Source: Bacillota bacterium
GTDB lineage: Bacteria > Bacillota > Clostridia > Acetivibrionales > DSM-1351
Assembly (NCBI GenBank): GCA_023391425.1
Contig: JAEWAX010000123.1
Coordinates: forward strand, 1 to 54,075
Reading direction: 5' to 3'
Length of the DNA stretch: 54,075 nt
Made by a program: the position numbers and the translations under genes. The notes under the pieces are model-generated. The model worked only from the letters and a program-made list of their open reading frames with translations. It did no database searches and was not told where the DNA came from. Shown here piece after piece: positions 1 through 11,300 of the stretch. Within the stretch, counting starts at the first letter, position 1. Each line of letters begins with the position of its first letter.

Positions 1-3000
1 AGAATTCTTCCTGTTGGGGTACCGGGAGAGTTATGTGTAGGAGGAGAGGGAGTAGCAAGAGGATATCTTAACAGACCTGAATTGACATTAGAGAAATTCA
101 TAGATAACCCATATAAGCCAGGTGAGAGAATTTATAGGTCAGGAGACTTAGCAAAGTTTCTAGCTGACGGTAATATGGAATATTTAGGAAGAATAGATCA
201 TCAGGTAAAAATAAGGGGCTTCAGAATAGAAACAGACGAGATAGAGGCACAGCTCCTAAAGCATGGTTATATAAAGGAAGCAGTAGTAATAGCAAGGGAA
301 GATGAGAGTGGAGAAAAATATCTGTGTGCATACATAGTGGCAGACAGAGAAATAACGGTAGCAGAACTAAGGGAATACCTTTCAAAGGAATTACCTGATT
401 ATATGATTCCCTCATTCTTTGTGAGGCTTGACAAGCTGCCGATGACACCAAACGGTAAGGTAGACAGAAAAGTGCTTCCTGAACCCGATGGAAGTATAAA
501 CACAGGGGTAGAGTATGAAGCACCCTCAAATATGATAGAGGAAAGGCTAGTAAAGCTTTGGCAGGAAGTATTAAAAATAGATTTGGTAGGAGTAAACCAT
601 AATTTCTTTGAATTAGGAGGACATTCCTTGAAGGCAACAGTCCTTATATCAAGGGTGCACAAGGAATTTAATGTTGAAATGCCTTTAAAGGAGGTATTCA
701 ACAGGCAGACTGTAAAAGAACAGGCAAAATACATAAAGGAAACAGAGGAGAGCATATATAAATCAATACAGCCTATAGAGGAGAGGGAGTACTATCCTGC
801 TTCATCGGCCCAGAAGAGGTTGTACGTGTTAAGTGGGATGGAAGCTGGTGATACAGCCTACAACATGCCTGGAGTGATAATCATGAAAGGAAACCTCGAC
901 AGGGAAAAATTAGCTGAAGTATTCAGACAAATTGTAGAAAAGCATGAAAGTTTGAGAACATCTTTTGACATGCTTGAAGGCAAAGTAATACAGCGAGTTC
1001 ACAAGGATGCAGTTCTTGAACTGGGATATATGGAAGTGGAAAATGGCGAAGAGAATGAAGACATCCGGATACAGGAATATATGAAGGATTTCGTCAGCCC
1101 GTTCGATTTGGGAAAGGCTCCATTAGTAAGGACGCGACTGGTAAAACTAGAAGAGGGAAGACATCTGCTGATGTTTGACATGCACCACATAATTTCAGAC
1201 GGAGTATCAATAGGAATACTCCTGAAGGAAATAGCGAGCCTATACGGAGGCAGAAACCTGCCCAAACTTAAGGTACAGTATAGGGACTTCTCGGTATGGC
1301 AGGAAGAAAAGCTGAAGACAGAAGTTATAAAAAAACAGGAGGAATACTGGCTAAATGTCTTTTCAGAAGAGATACCGGTTTTAAATATGCCCACTGATTA
1401 CCAGAGACCTGCGGTGCAAAGCTTTGAGGGTAATACTATAAGCTTTGAGGCTAAAGGCGAATTGGTTAAAGGTTTGAAAAAGACTGCAACTGATATGGGA
1501 GCAACCATGTATATGGTATTGCTTGGGGCATACAATGTGCTGTTAAGTAAATATGCCGATCAGGAGGATGTAGTGGTAGGAACACCTATTGCCGGAAGGC
1601 CGCATGCTGATCTGCAGGGAATCATAGGTATGTTTGTAAACACCCTTGCAATGAGGAACTATCCTGAAGGAAACAAAACAGTAAAAGAGTTTCTACAGGA
1701 GGTAAAAGAGAACTCACTCAGAGCGTATGAGAACCAGGACTACCAGTTTGAAGATCTGGTGGAGAAAATTCAAATAAAGAGAGATATACGCAGAAATCCC
1801 CTGTTTGATGTCATGTTTGTACTGCAGAATGAAGATTCAGGAGAAATGAATGTGCCTGGATTAAGCCTCAAGCCCTATGAATTTGAAAATAAGATATCAA
1901 AATTTGACATGACACTAAATGCAGTAGAAGAAGGGGACAGGATAGCATTCAACCTTGAATACTGTACGAAACTATTTAAGAAGGAGACAATAGAGAGATT
2001 TGTAAAACATTATATAAATATATTAAGAGAAATATCAGAGAAGCCTTATCAGAAGATATCCGAAATAGAAATGCTGACAGCGGAAGAAAAGGAGAAGATA
2101 CTATATAAATTTAATGACACTAAAGTAAAGTATCCGAAAGATAAGACAATATATGAACTATTCGAAGAACAGGTAGAAAAGACACCAGACAACGTAGCAG
2201 TGGTATATGAAGAAAAACAGCTTACATACAGGGAACTGAACGAAAGAGCCTACCAGCTTGCAAGGGTGCTGAGAGACAGGGGAGTACGACCTGACAGCAT
2301 AGCAGGCATTATGGTCGAACGATCTATAGAAATGATAGTAGGAATACTAGGAATACTAAAGTCAGGGGGTGCATATTTGCCTATTGATCCGTTATACCCT
2401 AAGGAAAGAATAGAATATATGCTTAGTGATAGCGGAACGGGTATCCTCCTGACAAACAAAAGGCTATTTGATGGCAGTAAAGCTGAATTTAATGGCCTGA
2501 TTATGGATTTATATGATAGGAATTTATATGCAGGTGAGGAAACAAACCTTGAAAATATAAATAGTTCAAATGATTTAGCCTATGTGATATATACCTCGGG
2601 TACAACCGGTAAACCGAAAGGAGTAATGATAGAGCACCAAAGCATAGCAAATACCATTCAATGGAGAAGGGAGGAGTATAAACTTGACTCTACCGATAAT
2701 GTATTGCAGCTCTTCTCATATTCTTTCGATGGATTCCTGACAAGCTTTTTTACACCTATTATTTCTGGAAGCAGGACTATATTATTAAGTGACCTCGATG
2801 CTAAGGATCCCGTGAGAATAAAGAATTGCATAGAATTTAAAAGAATAACTCATTTCATTTGTGTACCAGCTTTATATTCTCCAATAATGGAAGTGATAAC
2901 TGATAAAGAAGCCAGTTCTTTAAGAATAGTAACACTGGCAGGAGATAAATTAACGAGTAACCTAATAGCGAAAACCAAGCAGATAAGTACAAAACTGGAG

Positions 3001-5322
3001 TTAGTAAACGAATACGGTCCCACTGAAAGCAGTGTAGCATCAACAATATTTAGAAATATACAGCCGGATAAAGAAGTTACAATAGGAAACCCGATTGCTA
3101 ACACAAAAATTTATATTGTAAATAAAAATAATAGAATACAGCCGATAGGATTAGCGGGTGAGCTGTGTATAGCGGGAGAAGGACTTGCCAGGGGGTATTT
3201 GAACCGGCCCGAATTAACTTTGGAAAAATTCACACCAAATCCTTTTGTTCCGGGAACTAAAATGTACAGAACAGGAGATCTTGCAAGGTGGCTGCCTGAC
3301 GGTAACATTGAATTCTTGGGAAGGATAGACCATCAGGTAAAAATACGTGGCTTTAGGATAGAGCTTGGAGAAATAGAAACGCAGCTATTAAAGCATGAAA
3401 ATATAAAGGAAGCAGTAGTAGTAGCAAGGGAACGTGGGAACAGAGAAAAATACCTGTGTGCATATATAGTAGCAGACAGAGAAATAACGGTAATGGAACT
3501 AAAGGAGTATCTTTCAAAAGGATTACCTGATTACATGCTCCCCTCGTTCTTTGTGCAACTCGACAAGTTGCCTCTGACACCAAACGGTAAGGTAGACAGA
3601 AAAGTGCTTCCTGAACCAGATGGAAGTATAAACACAGGGGTAGAGTATGAAGCACCCTCAAATGAAATAGAAGAAAAACTCGCAGTAGTATGGCAGAGTA
3701 TATTAGGTGTTAGTCCAGTAGGTGTAAATAACAATTTTTTTGACCTTGGTGGGGATTCAATAAAGGCAATTCAAGTAAGGTCAGCTCTGAAGGATAAATT
3801 CGGGCTTGAGATGGAAGTTAAGGACTTGTTTGTTAATAATACAATCCGTAAGCTCAGTGCCAATGTTAAAGCAAAAAGTACGGTAATCAATCAGGAGGCT
3901 GTTCTAGGAAAAGTGGATATGACACCTATACAGCGTTGGTTTTTTGGACAAGCACGTAAAGATATGCATCACTTTAACCAAGCAGTAATGTTATACAACA
4001 GGAATGGCTTTGAAGAAGACATTATTACAAAGGTATTTGGCAAATTAACAGAACATCATGATGCATTAAGAATGGTTTATAAAGCATTTGACGGTGATGT
4101 GGAACAAATCAATATGGGGGTGGAAGTAAGGGCATTTGACCTAAGAATAATAAATCTGCTCGGCGATGACGGATATGAGGAACGGATGCAGGAAGAGGCC
4201 AATAAGCTTCAGGTAAGTATAGACTTAAATAATGGCCCGCTTATAAAATTAGGTCTCTTTAAAACCGGAGAAGGTGACCATTTATTAATAATAGTACATC
4301 ACCTTGTTATTGATGGGGTGTCCTGGAGGATACTTCTTGAAGATTTTGCGGAGGGCTACATGCAGGCACTTAGTGGTAAGGATATAAGATTTAAGCTAAA
4401 GACCAATTCTTATAAGGAGTGGGCAGATAAACTTATATATTACTCCAATAGTACGAAGCTTCTGCAAGAGATACATTACTGGAGTGAAATAGAAAACAGC
4501 AGAATAGCCTTATTACCTAAGGATAATGACGTAGAGAAAAATAAATATAGCGATAGCCGTTATGTTTCAATACAATTATCAAATGTAGAAACGGATAAAC
4601 TTCTAAAGAATATACACTGGGCTTATAAAACTCAAATAAATGATATACTCCTCACCGCATTAGGGTTGGCGTTCAAAGAATGGACCGGTCAAAATAAGGT
4701 TTTGATAAGCATGGAAGGTCATGGGAGAGAGGAGATAATTAAGGATATTGATTTAACAAGGACGGTTGGGTGGTTTACATCTATATTTCCTATAATTATT
4801 AATGTAGCAGACACTAAAGAAATTTCAGAAAATATTATAGGCATAAAAGAAGGACTAAGAAATATACCAAATAACGGAATCGGGTATGGAATATTAAAAT
4901 ACCTCACGGATAAGAAAAATATTGGATTGATGGAGTTCAAGATTAAACCCGAGATCAGTTTTAATTACCTTGGACAGTTTGATAGTGAAGTTAAGACCGA
5001 ACACTTTGAAATATCTAGGTTCTCGGCAGGATCATCTTGGAGTCCAGAGTCAGAGCGAATATCAAACCTTGATATTAATGCAGTCATTACAAAGGGGAAA
5101 TTTACATTAACAATTAGTTATAGTATGCATCAATATAAAGGGGATACAATTCTCAAGCTTGCTGAGAGCTATAAAAAGCACTTGTTGAATATAATTGACT
5201 ACTGCTTGAAAAGAGAGAATAGTGAAATAACCCCAAGTGATTTGACATACGACAAACTCTCCATTCAGGAACTTAATGATATACAGGATGAGATATCTGA
5301 TTTGATTGATGATTGGGATTAA
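1..5322 (+). CDS. Nonribosomal peptide synthetase, 5'-truncated: (A)-PCP-C-A(Tyr)-PCP-E
   Basis: The frame is already open at base 1, so the gene begins upstream of the window. Counting residues from base 1, I see the tail of an adenylation domain (GELCVGGEGVARGYL, YRSGDL, NGKVDR), a carrier domain with the phosphopantetheine Ser209 (GGHSLKA), and an LCL-like condensation domain with HHIISDG at 395-401. Next come a full adenylation domain (YTSGTTGKPKG from 864), a second carrier domain at Ser1253 (GGDSIKA) and an epimerization domain (HHLVIDG 1433-1439, EGHGR, RTVGWF from 1587). Hand alignment to GrsA gives the specificity code DGTITAEVAK, which I know as a tyrosine code of the fengycin type, so the complete module should add Tyr and turn it to D-Tyr. 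The acidic tail (EISDLIDDWD) may dock onto the next synthetase, whose start is 41 bases downstream. The substrate of the first, cut A domain cannot be read. Confidence 0.96.
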   Translation, partial: RILPVGVPGELCVGGEGVARGYLNRPELTLEKFIDNPYKPGERIYRSGDLAKFLADGNMEYLGRIDHQVKIRGFRIETDEIEAQLLKHGYIKEAVVIAREDESGEKYLCAYIVADREITVAELREYLSKELPDYMIPSFFVRLDKLPMTPNGKVDRKVLPEPDGSINTGVEYEAPSNMIEERLVKLWQEVLKIDLVGVNHNFFELGGHSLKATVLISRVHKEFNVEMPLKEVFNRQTVKEQAKYIKETEESIYKSIQPIEEREYYPASSAQKRLYVLSGMEAGDTAYNMPGVIIMKGNLDREKLAEVFRQIVEKHESLRTSFDMLEGKVIQRVHKDAVLELGYMEVENGEENEDIRIQEYMKDFVSPFDLGKAPLVRTRLVKLEEGRHLLMFDMHHIISDGVSIGILLKEIASLYGGRNLPKLKVQYRDFSVWQEEKLKTEVIKKQEEYWLNVFSEEIPVLNMPTDYQRPAVQSFEGNTISFEAKGELVKGLKKTATDMGATMYMVLLGAYNVLLSKYADQEDVVVGTPIAGRPHADLQGIIGMFVNTLAMRNYPEGNKTVKEFLQEVKENSLRAYENQDYQFEDLVEKIQIKRDIRRNPLFDVMFVLQNEDSGEMNVPGLSLKPYEFENKISKFDMTLNAVEEGDRIAFNLEYCTKLFKKETIERFVKHYINILREISEKPYQKISEIEMLTAEEKEKILYKFNDTKVKYPKDKTIYELFEEQVEKTPDNVAVVYEEKQLTYRELNERAYQLARVLRDRGVRPDSIAGIMVERSIEMIVGILGILKSGGAYLPIDPLYPKERIEYMLSDSGTGILLTNKRLFDGSKAEFNGLIMDLYDRNLYAGEETNLENINSSNDLAYVIYTSGTTGKPKGVMIEHQSIANTIQWRREEYKLDSTDNVLQLFSYSFDGFLTSFFTPIISGSRTILLSDLDAKDPVRIKNCIEFKRITHFICVPALYSPIMEVITDKEASSLRIVTLAGDKLTSNLIAKTKQISTKLELVNEYGPTESSVASTIFRNIQPDKEVTIGNPIANTKIYIVNKNNRIQPIGLAGELCIAGEGLARGYLNRPELTLEKFTPNPFVPGTKMYRTGDLARWLPDGNIEFLGRIDHQVKIRGFRIELGEIETQLLKHENIKEAVVVARERGNREKYLCAYIVADREITVMELKEYLSKGLPDYMLPSFFVQLDKLPLTPNGKVDRKVLPEPDGSINTGVEYEAPSNEIEEKLAVVWQSILGVSPVGVNNNFFDLGGDSIKAIQVRSALKDKFGLEMEVKDLFVNNTIRKLSANVKAKSTVINQEAVLGKVDMTPIQRWFFGQARKDMHHFNQAVMLYNRNGFEEDIITKVFGKLTEHHDALRMVYKAFDGDVEQINMGVEVRAFDLRIINLLGDDGYEERMQEEANKLQVSIDLNNGPLIKLGLFKTGEGDHLLIIVHHLVIDGVSWRILLEDFAEGYMQALSGKDIRFKLKTNSYKEWADKLIYYSNSTKLLQEIHYWSEIENSRIALLPKDNDVEKNKYSDSRYVSIQLSNVETDKLLKNIHWAYKTQINDILLTALGLAFKEWTGQNKVLISMEGHGREEIIKDIDLTRTVGWFTSIFPIIINVADTKEISENIIGIKEGLRNIPNNGIGYGILKYLTDKKNIGLMEFKIKPEISFNYLGQFDSEVKTEHFEISRFSAGSSWSPESERISNLDINAVITKGKFTLTISYSMHQYKGDTILKLAESYKKHLLNIIDYCLKRENSEITPSDLTYDKLSIQELNDIQDEISDLIDDWD

Positions 5323-5363
5323 CTGTATTGAAAACTACTATACAATAATAGGGGGATTTTAAA

Positions 5364-8300
5364 ATGAATAAGAGACCGGAAATTCAGGATATGTATCCTT
5401 TATCACCCTTACAGGAAGGGATATTATTTCATTCAATAGAGGATGAAGGTAATGGAACTTATATCGAGAAGTCATATTTTACTGTTAATGGTGATTTGGA
5501 CGTGGATCTCTTGGAGCAAAGTTTCAATAAGGTTGTTGAAAGGTATGATGTTTTAAGAACTGTATTTAGTTACAGCAGTTCTAGGAAGCCGCTTCAGATT
5601 GTACTGAAAAGGCGGAATACCAGAGTGCATTATGAAGACATCTCAGCCCTTGAGAAGGTTGAAAAGGATAAGTTTATAGATAGCTTCAAGGAACAGGATA
5701 GTGTTAAAGGATTTAATCTTTTAAAGGATATACTGATGAGAATATCTGTATTTAAAACAGGTGATAAGGAGTATAAAGTTATCTGGAGTTTTCATCACAT
5801 AATTATGGATGGATGGTGTCTTGGTATTATAATGCAGGAATTATTCCAGATTTACTATTCACTTAAGAACAATGAACCAATAATGTTAAACAGTGTTAAA
5901 CCATATATGAGCTTTATAAAATGGTTGGGAGAGCAGGATGAGGAGGAAGCCCTCTCATATTGGACAAAATACCTTGAGGATTATGATGGACGGGTTACTA
6001 TACCAAAGTATACGAAGATTGATGAAGTAGACGACTATATCCAAAAGGAGTTGGAGTTTAAAATAGATGAAGAACTTTCCGAAAAGCTTAAAAGTATTGC
6101 TGTAAGCAACGGAACTACAGTGAGTGTGATATTTCAAGCTATATGGGGAATTCTACTCCAAAAATACAACAGCATTGATGATGTGGTTTTTGGGTTGGTG
6201 GTATCAGGTAGACAGGCTGATATAACAGGAATTCAGGATATAGTAGGATTATTTATAAATACAATTCCGGTTAGGATAAAGTGTGAAAAAGGAACTACTT
6301 TTTCAGGACTTTTAAGACAAGTCCAAGAGTCTGCTTTAATATCCGGCAGGTATGGTTATGTACAGCTTGGAGAAATTCAGAAAAGAAGCAGAGTAGGGCA
6401 GGGGTTGGTTGAAAATTTATTTGTTTATGAGAATTATTCTGTAGATAAAATGAATACCGGTGCGGATATTATTAAAAAACTGCAATTGGATATAACGAAT
6501 ATGGAAGTGCTTGAGAAAACCAACTACGATTTTAATATACTGATTGGGCCTGGCAAAGAGTTGGGAATCAAGTTTAGATACAACTCTTTGGTACATAGCG
6601 ACAATTTTGTAAGTAATATTGAGGGACATATAAAAAAGGTAATAAAACAGATAACCGATAATGCTGACATTCGGATTAATGAGATAGAAGTGCCGACTGA
6701 CAAAGAGAAAAGTGAAATACTTTACAATTTTAATGATACAAAAGCCGAGTATGAAAAACATAAAATGTTGCATCAGGTATTTGAAGAACAGGTGGAAAAA
6801 GTACCAGATAGTATTGCAGTTGTATTTGAAAATGAACAATTAACTTATAGTGAGTTAAATAAAAAAGCGAATCAACTAGCAAGAGTTTTAAGAGCTAATG
6901 GAGTTAAGGGAGATAGTATTGTAGGCGTTATGATCCAACGATCTATAGAAATGATGGTAGGCATTATGGCGATTCTAAAAGCGGGGGGAGCATATTTGCC
7001 TATTGATCCGTTATATCCTAAGGAAAGAATAGAATATATGCTTAGTGATAGCGGAACTGGTATCCTCCTGACAAACAAAAGTCTATTTGATGAATGTAAA
7101 GCTGAATTTAATGGTCTGGTTATGGATTTATATGACGGAAGTTTATATACAGGCGAAGAAACAAACCTGATAAATATAAATAATTCAAGGAATTTAGCAT
7201 ATGTGATTTACACATCTGGCTCTACAGGAAAGCCAAAAGGTACCTTGATAGAACACTATTCTGTTATAAACAGGCTAAACTGGATGCAGAAAAAGTATCC
7301 ATTAAAAGAGCAGGATATTATACTACAGAAAACTCCCTACACCTTTGACGTATCTGTTTGGGAATTGTTCTGGTGGTCTTTTGCTGGAGCAGATGTCTGC
7401 TTTCTACAGCCTCAGGGAGAAAAAGACCCTGAGATAATTGTAAACACTATACAACAAAATAAAATAACAGTAATGCATTTTGTACCTTCTATGTTGAATG
7501 CGTTTCTTGAATACATTGAGGAACAGGACGCTTCAAACAAGCTTAGCAGCCTCAAACAGGTATTTGCCAGCGGTGAAGCTCTTGGATTGCATCAGGCAAA
7601 AAAATTTAACAGACTATTAAATAAAAAGTTTGGAACAAATCTGGCCAATTTATATGGACCTACAGAGGCAACTGTAGATGTTTCCTATTTTGATTGTTCC
7701 ACAGGAGAAGAACTTGAGAGCATACCTATTGGAAAGCCAATAGATAATATAAACCTCTATGTCGTGGGAAAAGATACGAAACTACAGCCGATTGGTGCAT
7801 CTGGTGAACTGTGTATAGCGGGAGACGGGCTTGCTAGGGGGTATTTGAACCGACCTGAATTAACTTCGGAAAAATTCATACCAAATCCCTTTGTTCAGGG
7901 AACTAAAATGTACAGAACAGGAGATCTTGCAAGATGGCTGCCTGACGGTAACATTGAATTTTTGGGAAGGCTAGACCATCAAGTAAAGATTAGAGGTAAC
8001 AGAATAGAGGTAGGTGAAATAGAGTCAGTAATATTAAACTACAAATCAGTAAGGGAAATAGCTGTACTTGCCAAAAAAGACGAAAACGGTAACAGCAGCT
8101 TATATGCTTTTATGGTAACAGGAGAAGAGTTTGACGTAAATGACCTGAAACACTTTTTGTCCACCAAGATACCTAAATACATGATACCTTCATTTTTTTA
8201 TAAACTTGAGAAAATGCCCCTGTCCCCGAATGGTAAAGTGGATAGGAAAGCGCTGATGAGCCAAGCTGCTGCGGTTAAAGAGGAGACAATATATGTTGCT

Positions 8301-11300
8301 CCTCAAAGTGAGGAAGAAAAAAAGCTTATCGAAATATATTGCGAAGTATTAGATGTGAGCAATATTGGAATTAAAGATAATTTCATAAACCTCGGGGGGG
8401 ATTCCATTAAAGCTATTAGGGTATTTAGTTCTATTAATAAAGCTTTTGGTACAGCTATAAAGATAAGAGATATTTATAAATACCCTGTTATTGAAGATCT
8501 GGCTTGGTATATCCGTTCAGGTAACAAGGAAGATGAAAGTAATAAAATTGTCGAAGCAGAAAATGTAATAAATAAATTTAAGGAAAGTATATTAGAGGAT
8601 AAATCTAAATCAAAAATGCTCCCTGAGGGAATAGAGGATTTTTATCCCATGAGTGATATCCAGAAAGGAATGGTTTATCATTCATCATTAAACTCTGGAG
8701 AGGCAATTTATCATGATCAATTTATTTACCAGATAAAAGATTTAGAATTTAATATAGAACATTTAAGCACAGCGGCCTCACTATTGGTACATAAACACCC
8801 TATACTTAGAACGTCCTTTAACATTAGGGATTTTAGTGATGCTATACAGATAGTACACTCGAAAACCAAACTCGACATTCAAGAATATGATATTTCTTCT
8901 AAGGATAAATATAATCAGGAGAACTACATTAAACAATATCTTATTGAAGATAGAAATAATCCATTTAATATAGAAACATATCCTCTTTGGAGAATGAGGA
9001 TTTTTAATCTTGGCAATGGAAATATATGCCTATGTTGGATTTTCCATCATGCTATTATTGATGGATGGAGTAATGCATCGTTTATGACTGAGTTGGTGAA
9101 TACATACCAGATGTTAGGAAAGAACAAGGAGTTTATTCCAGATAAGCTATCCAATAGTTATAAGAGTTTTATAGTCGAGCAGTTGGCAATCAAGAGAGAC
9201 AGTAAAGTAATCGAATATTGGAAACAGGAATTGGACGGATATAAACGCCTTGAGTTTCCTGCAAAATGGGAGGAAACTAGTAATTCAACAAATGAGATAA
9301 GGTATAACAGTCGCTCGTTTGCCAGTTCACTGCTAAATAAAGTACGAGAGACTGCGCAACAGTACAATACAGATGTAAGAACTATTTTATTCACTGCATA
9401 TACATACATGCTAAATATGATTTCTTATGAAAATGATATCGTGGTTGGTTTGGTTGAAAACAGCAGACCTGACTGTGAAGACAGCGATAAGATTTTAGGA
9501 TGCTTTTTGAATACAGTGCCTGTGAGAATTAAATTGGATAAAAACATGATGTGGGAAAATTTAATCATCATGATTAGAGAAAAGCTGATGAAATTAAAGG
9601 TAAATGGAAGGCTACCGCTAACAGAAATCGCTAAAGTTACCGGAGAGACCTTCTCATCTGATAACCCGATTTTTAATACGCTGTTTGTTTATATTGATTT
9701 CCACATAATAAATAAAGCACTTGTAGAGAACATGGCAAGTAAAAACAGTCTTGAAATCGGCAGTTACGAGAGGACAAATACCTGCTTCGATATAGTTGCT
9801 TCAGTCACGCATGGAGAACTTGTTATTAAGGCTACATATCTGGAAAGTATGTTTACTGAGGAACAAATAAACTGTTTCCTAGACTATTATATGAATACCT
9901 TGAATCTAATAGTTAATGAGCCAAAGGAATTAATCTGTAAAGAAAAAGTAATGTCTGAATATGAAAAAAATAGACTACTATTGGATTTTAACAATACAAG
10001 CGTGGAATTTTACACTAGAAATACAATAAATATTTTATTTGAGGAACAGGTCAAGAAGAATCCACACAACATAGCTATAATATTCGATGATAAGGAACTG
10101 ACGTACGGAGAACTAAATAAGAGAGCTAATCAACTTGCACGTTATCTAAGGAATAAAGGAGTAACTAAGGACAGAATTGTAGGAATAATGCTTAAACGCT
10201 CCCTTGACATGGTAACAGCTATTATGGGTGTTCTTAAAGCAGGCGGTGCATACCTTCCTCTCGACCCAGATTATCCTGTTGATAGAATACAATATATGCT
10301 GGAAGACAGCGGAGCAGACATACTGCTTATGCAGACCGGTGTTGGAGAAATACTGGAGTTTAAGGGGGAAAAAATAAACGTAAGAAATGCAGAAATATAT
10401 TCAGGAGACAGTTCTGACCTTGAGTACACTGTCAAACCCGATAGTCTGGCATATGTTATTTATACATCAGGTTCTACCGGAAAGCCAAAAGGGGTAATGA
10501 TTGAGCACGCAAGTATAGCGTCAAGGCTGATGTGGAGGAGGGATGAATACGGGATTGACAGCAATGACGTAATGCTGCAGTTGTTCTCCTATTCCTTCGA
10601 TGGCTTTGTAACAAGTTTCTTTACAGCGGTTATATCAGGGGCAAGGGTTATTATTCTAAACGATGAAGAAGAAAAAGACCCAGCTGCTATAAAGAGGCAT
10701 ATACTTGAACAGGGAGTCACAGGATTTATCAGTGTTCCACCCCTATACTCAGCTGTGTTGGAATGCATGAACAGCAGTGAAATGAAGACACTACGTGCAG
10801 TGACACTTGCGGGGGATAAAACACCTCGGGGAGTAATAAGGCAAAGCAAGGATAAGAATAATGCCCTTGAGCTTTTCAACGAGTACGGGCCTACAGAATG
10901 TTCTGTTGTATCAACCATTTTTAGAGATATGCAGGAGAGTACCAATACTGTAATAGGAAAGCCTGTAGCCAATACAAGAGTGTATATTATAGATGAACAC
11001 AACAATCTGCAGCCGACAGGAACAACTGGAGAGATGTGCATAGGAGGAAATGGGCTTGCAAGAGGGTATTTAAACATGCCAGGTATGACGCGAGAAAAAT
11101 TTATAGATAATCCTTTCGTAGCTGGAGAGAAAATTTACAGAACAGGAGATTTGGCCAGATGGCTTCCAGATGGGAATATAGAATTTCTTGGACGCATAGA
11201 CCATCAGGTCAAAATAAGGGGTTTTAGGATAGAATGTGGTGAGATTGAGACCAGGCTTGCTAAGCATAAAAATGTCAAAGAGGCTGTGGTCATAGCAAAA

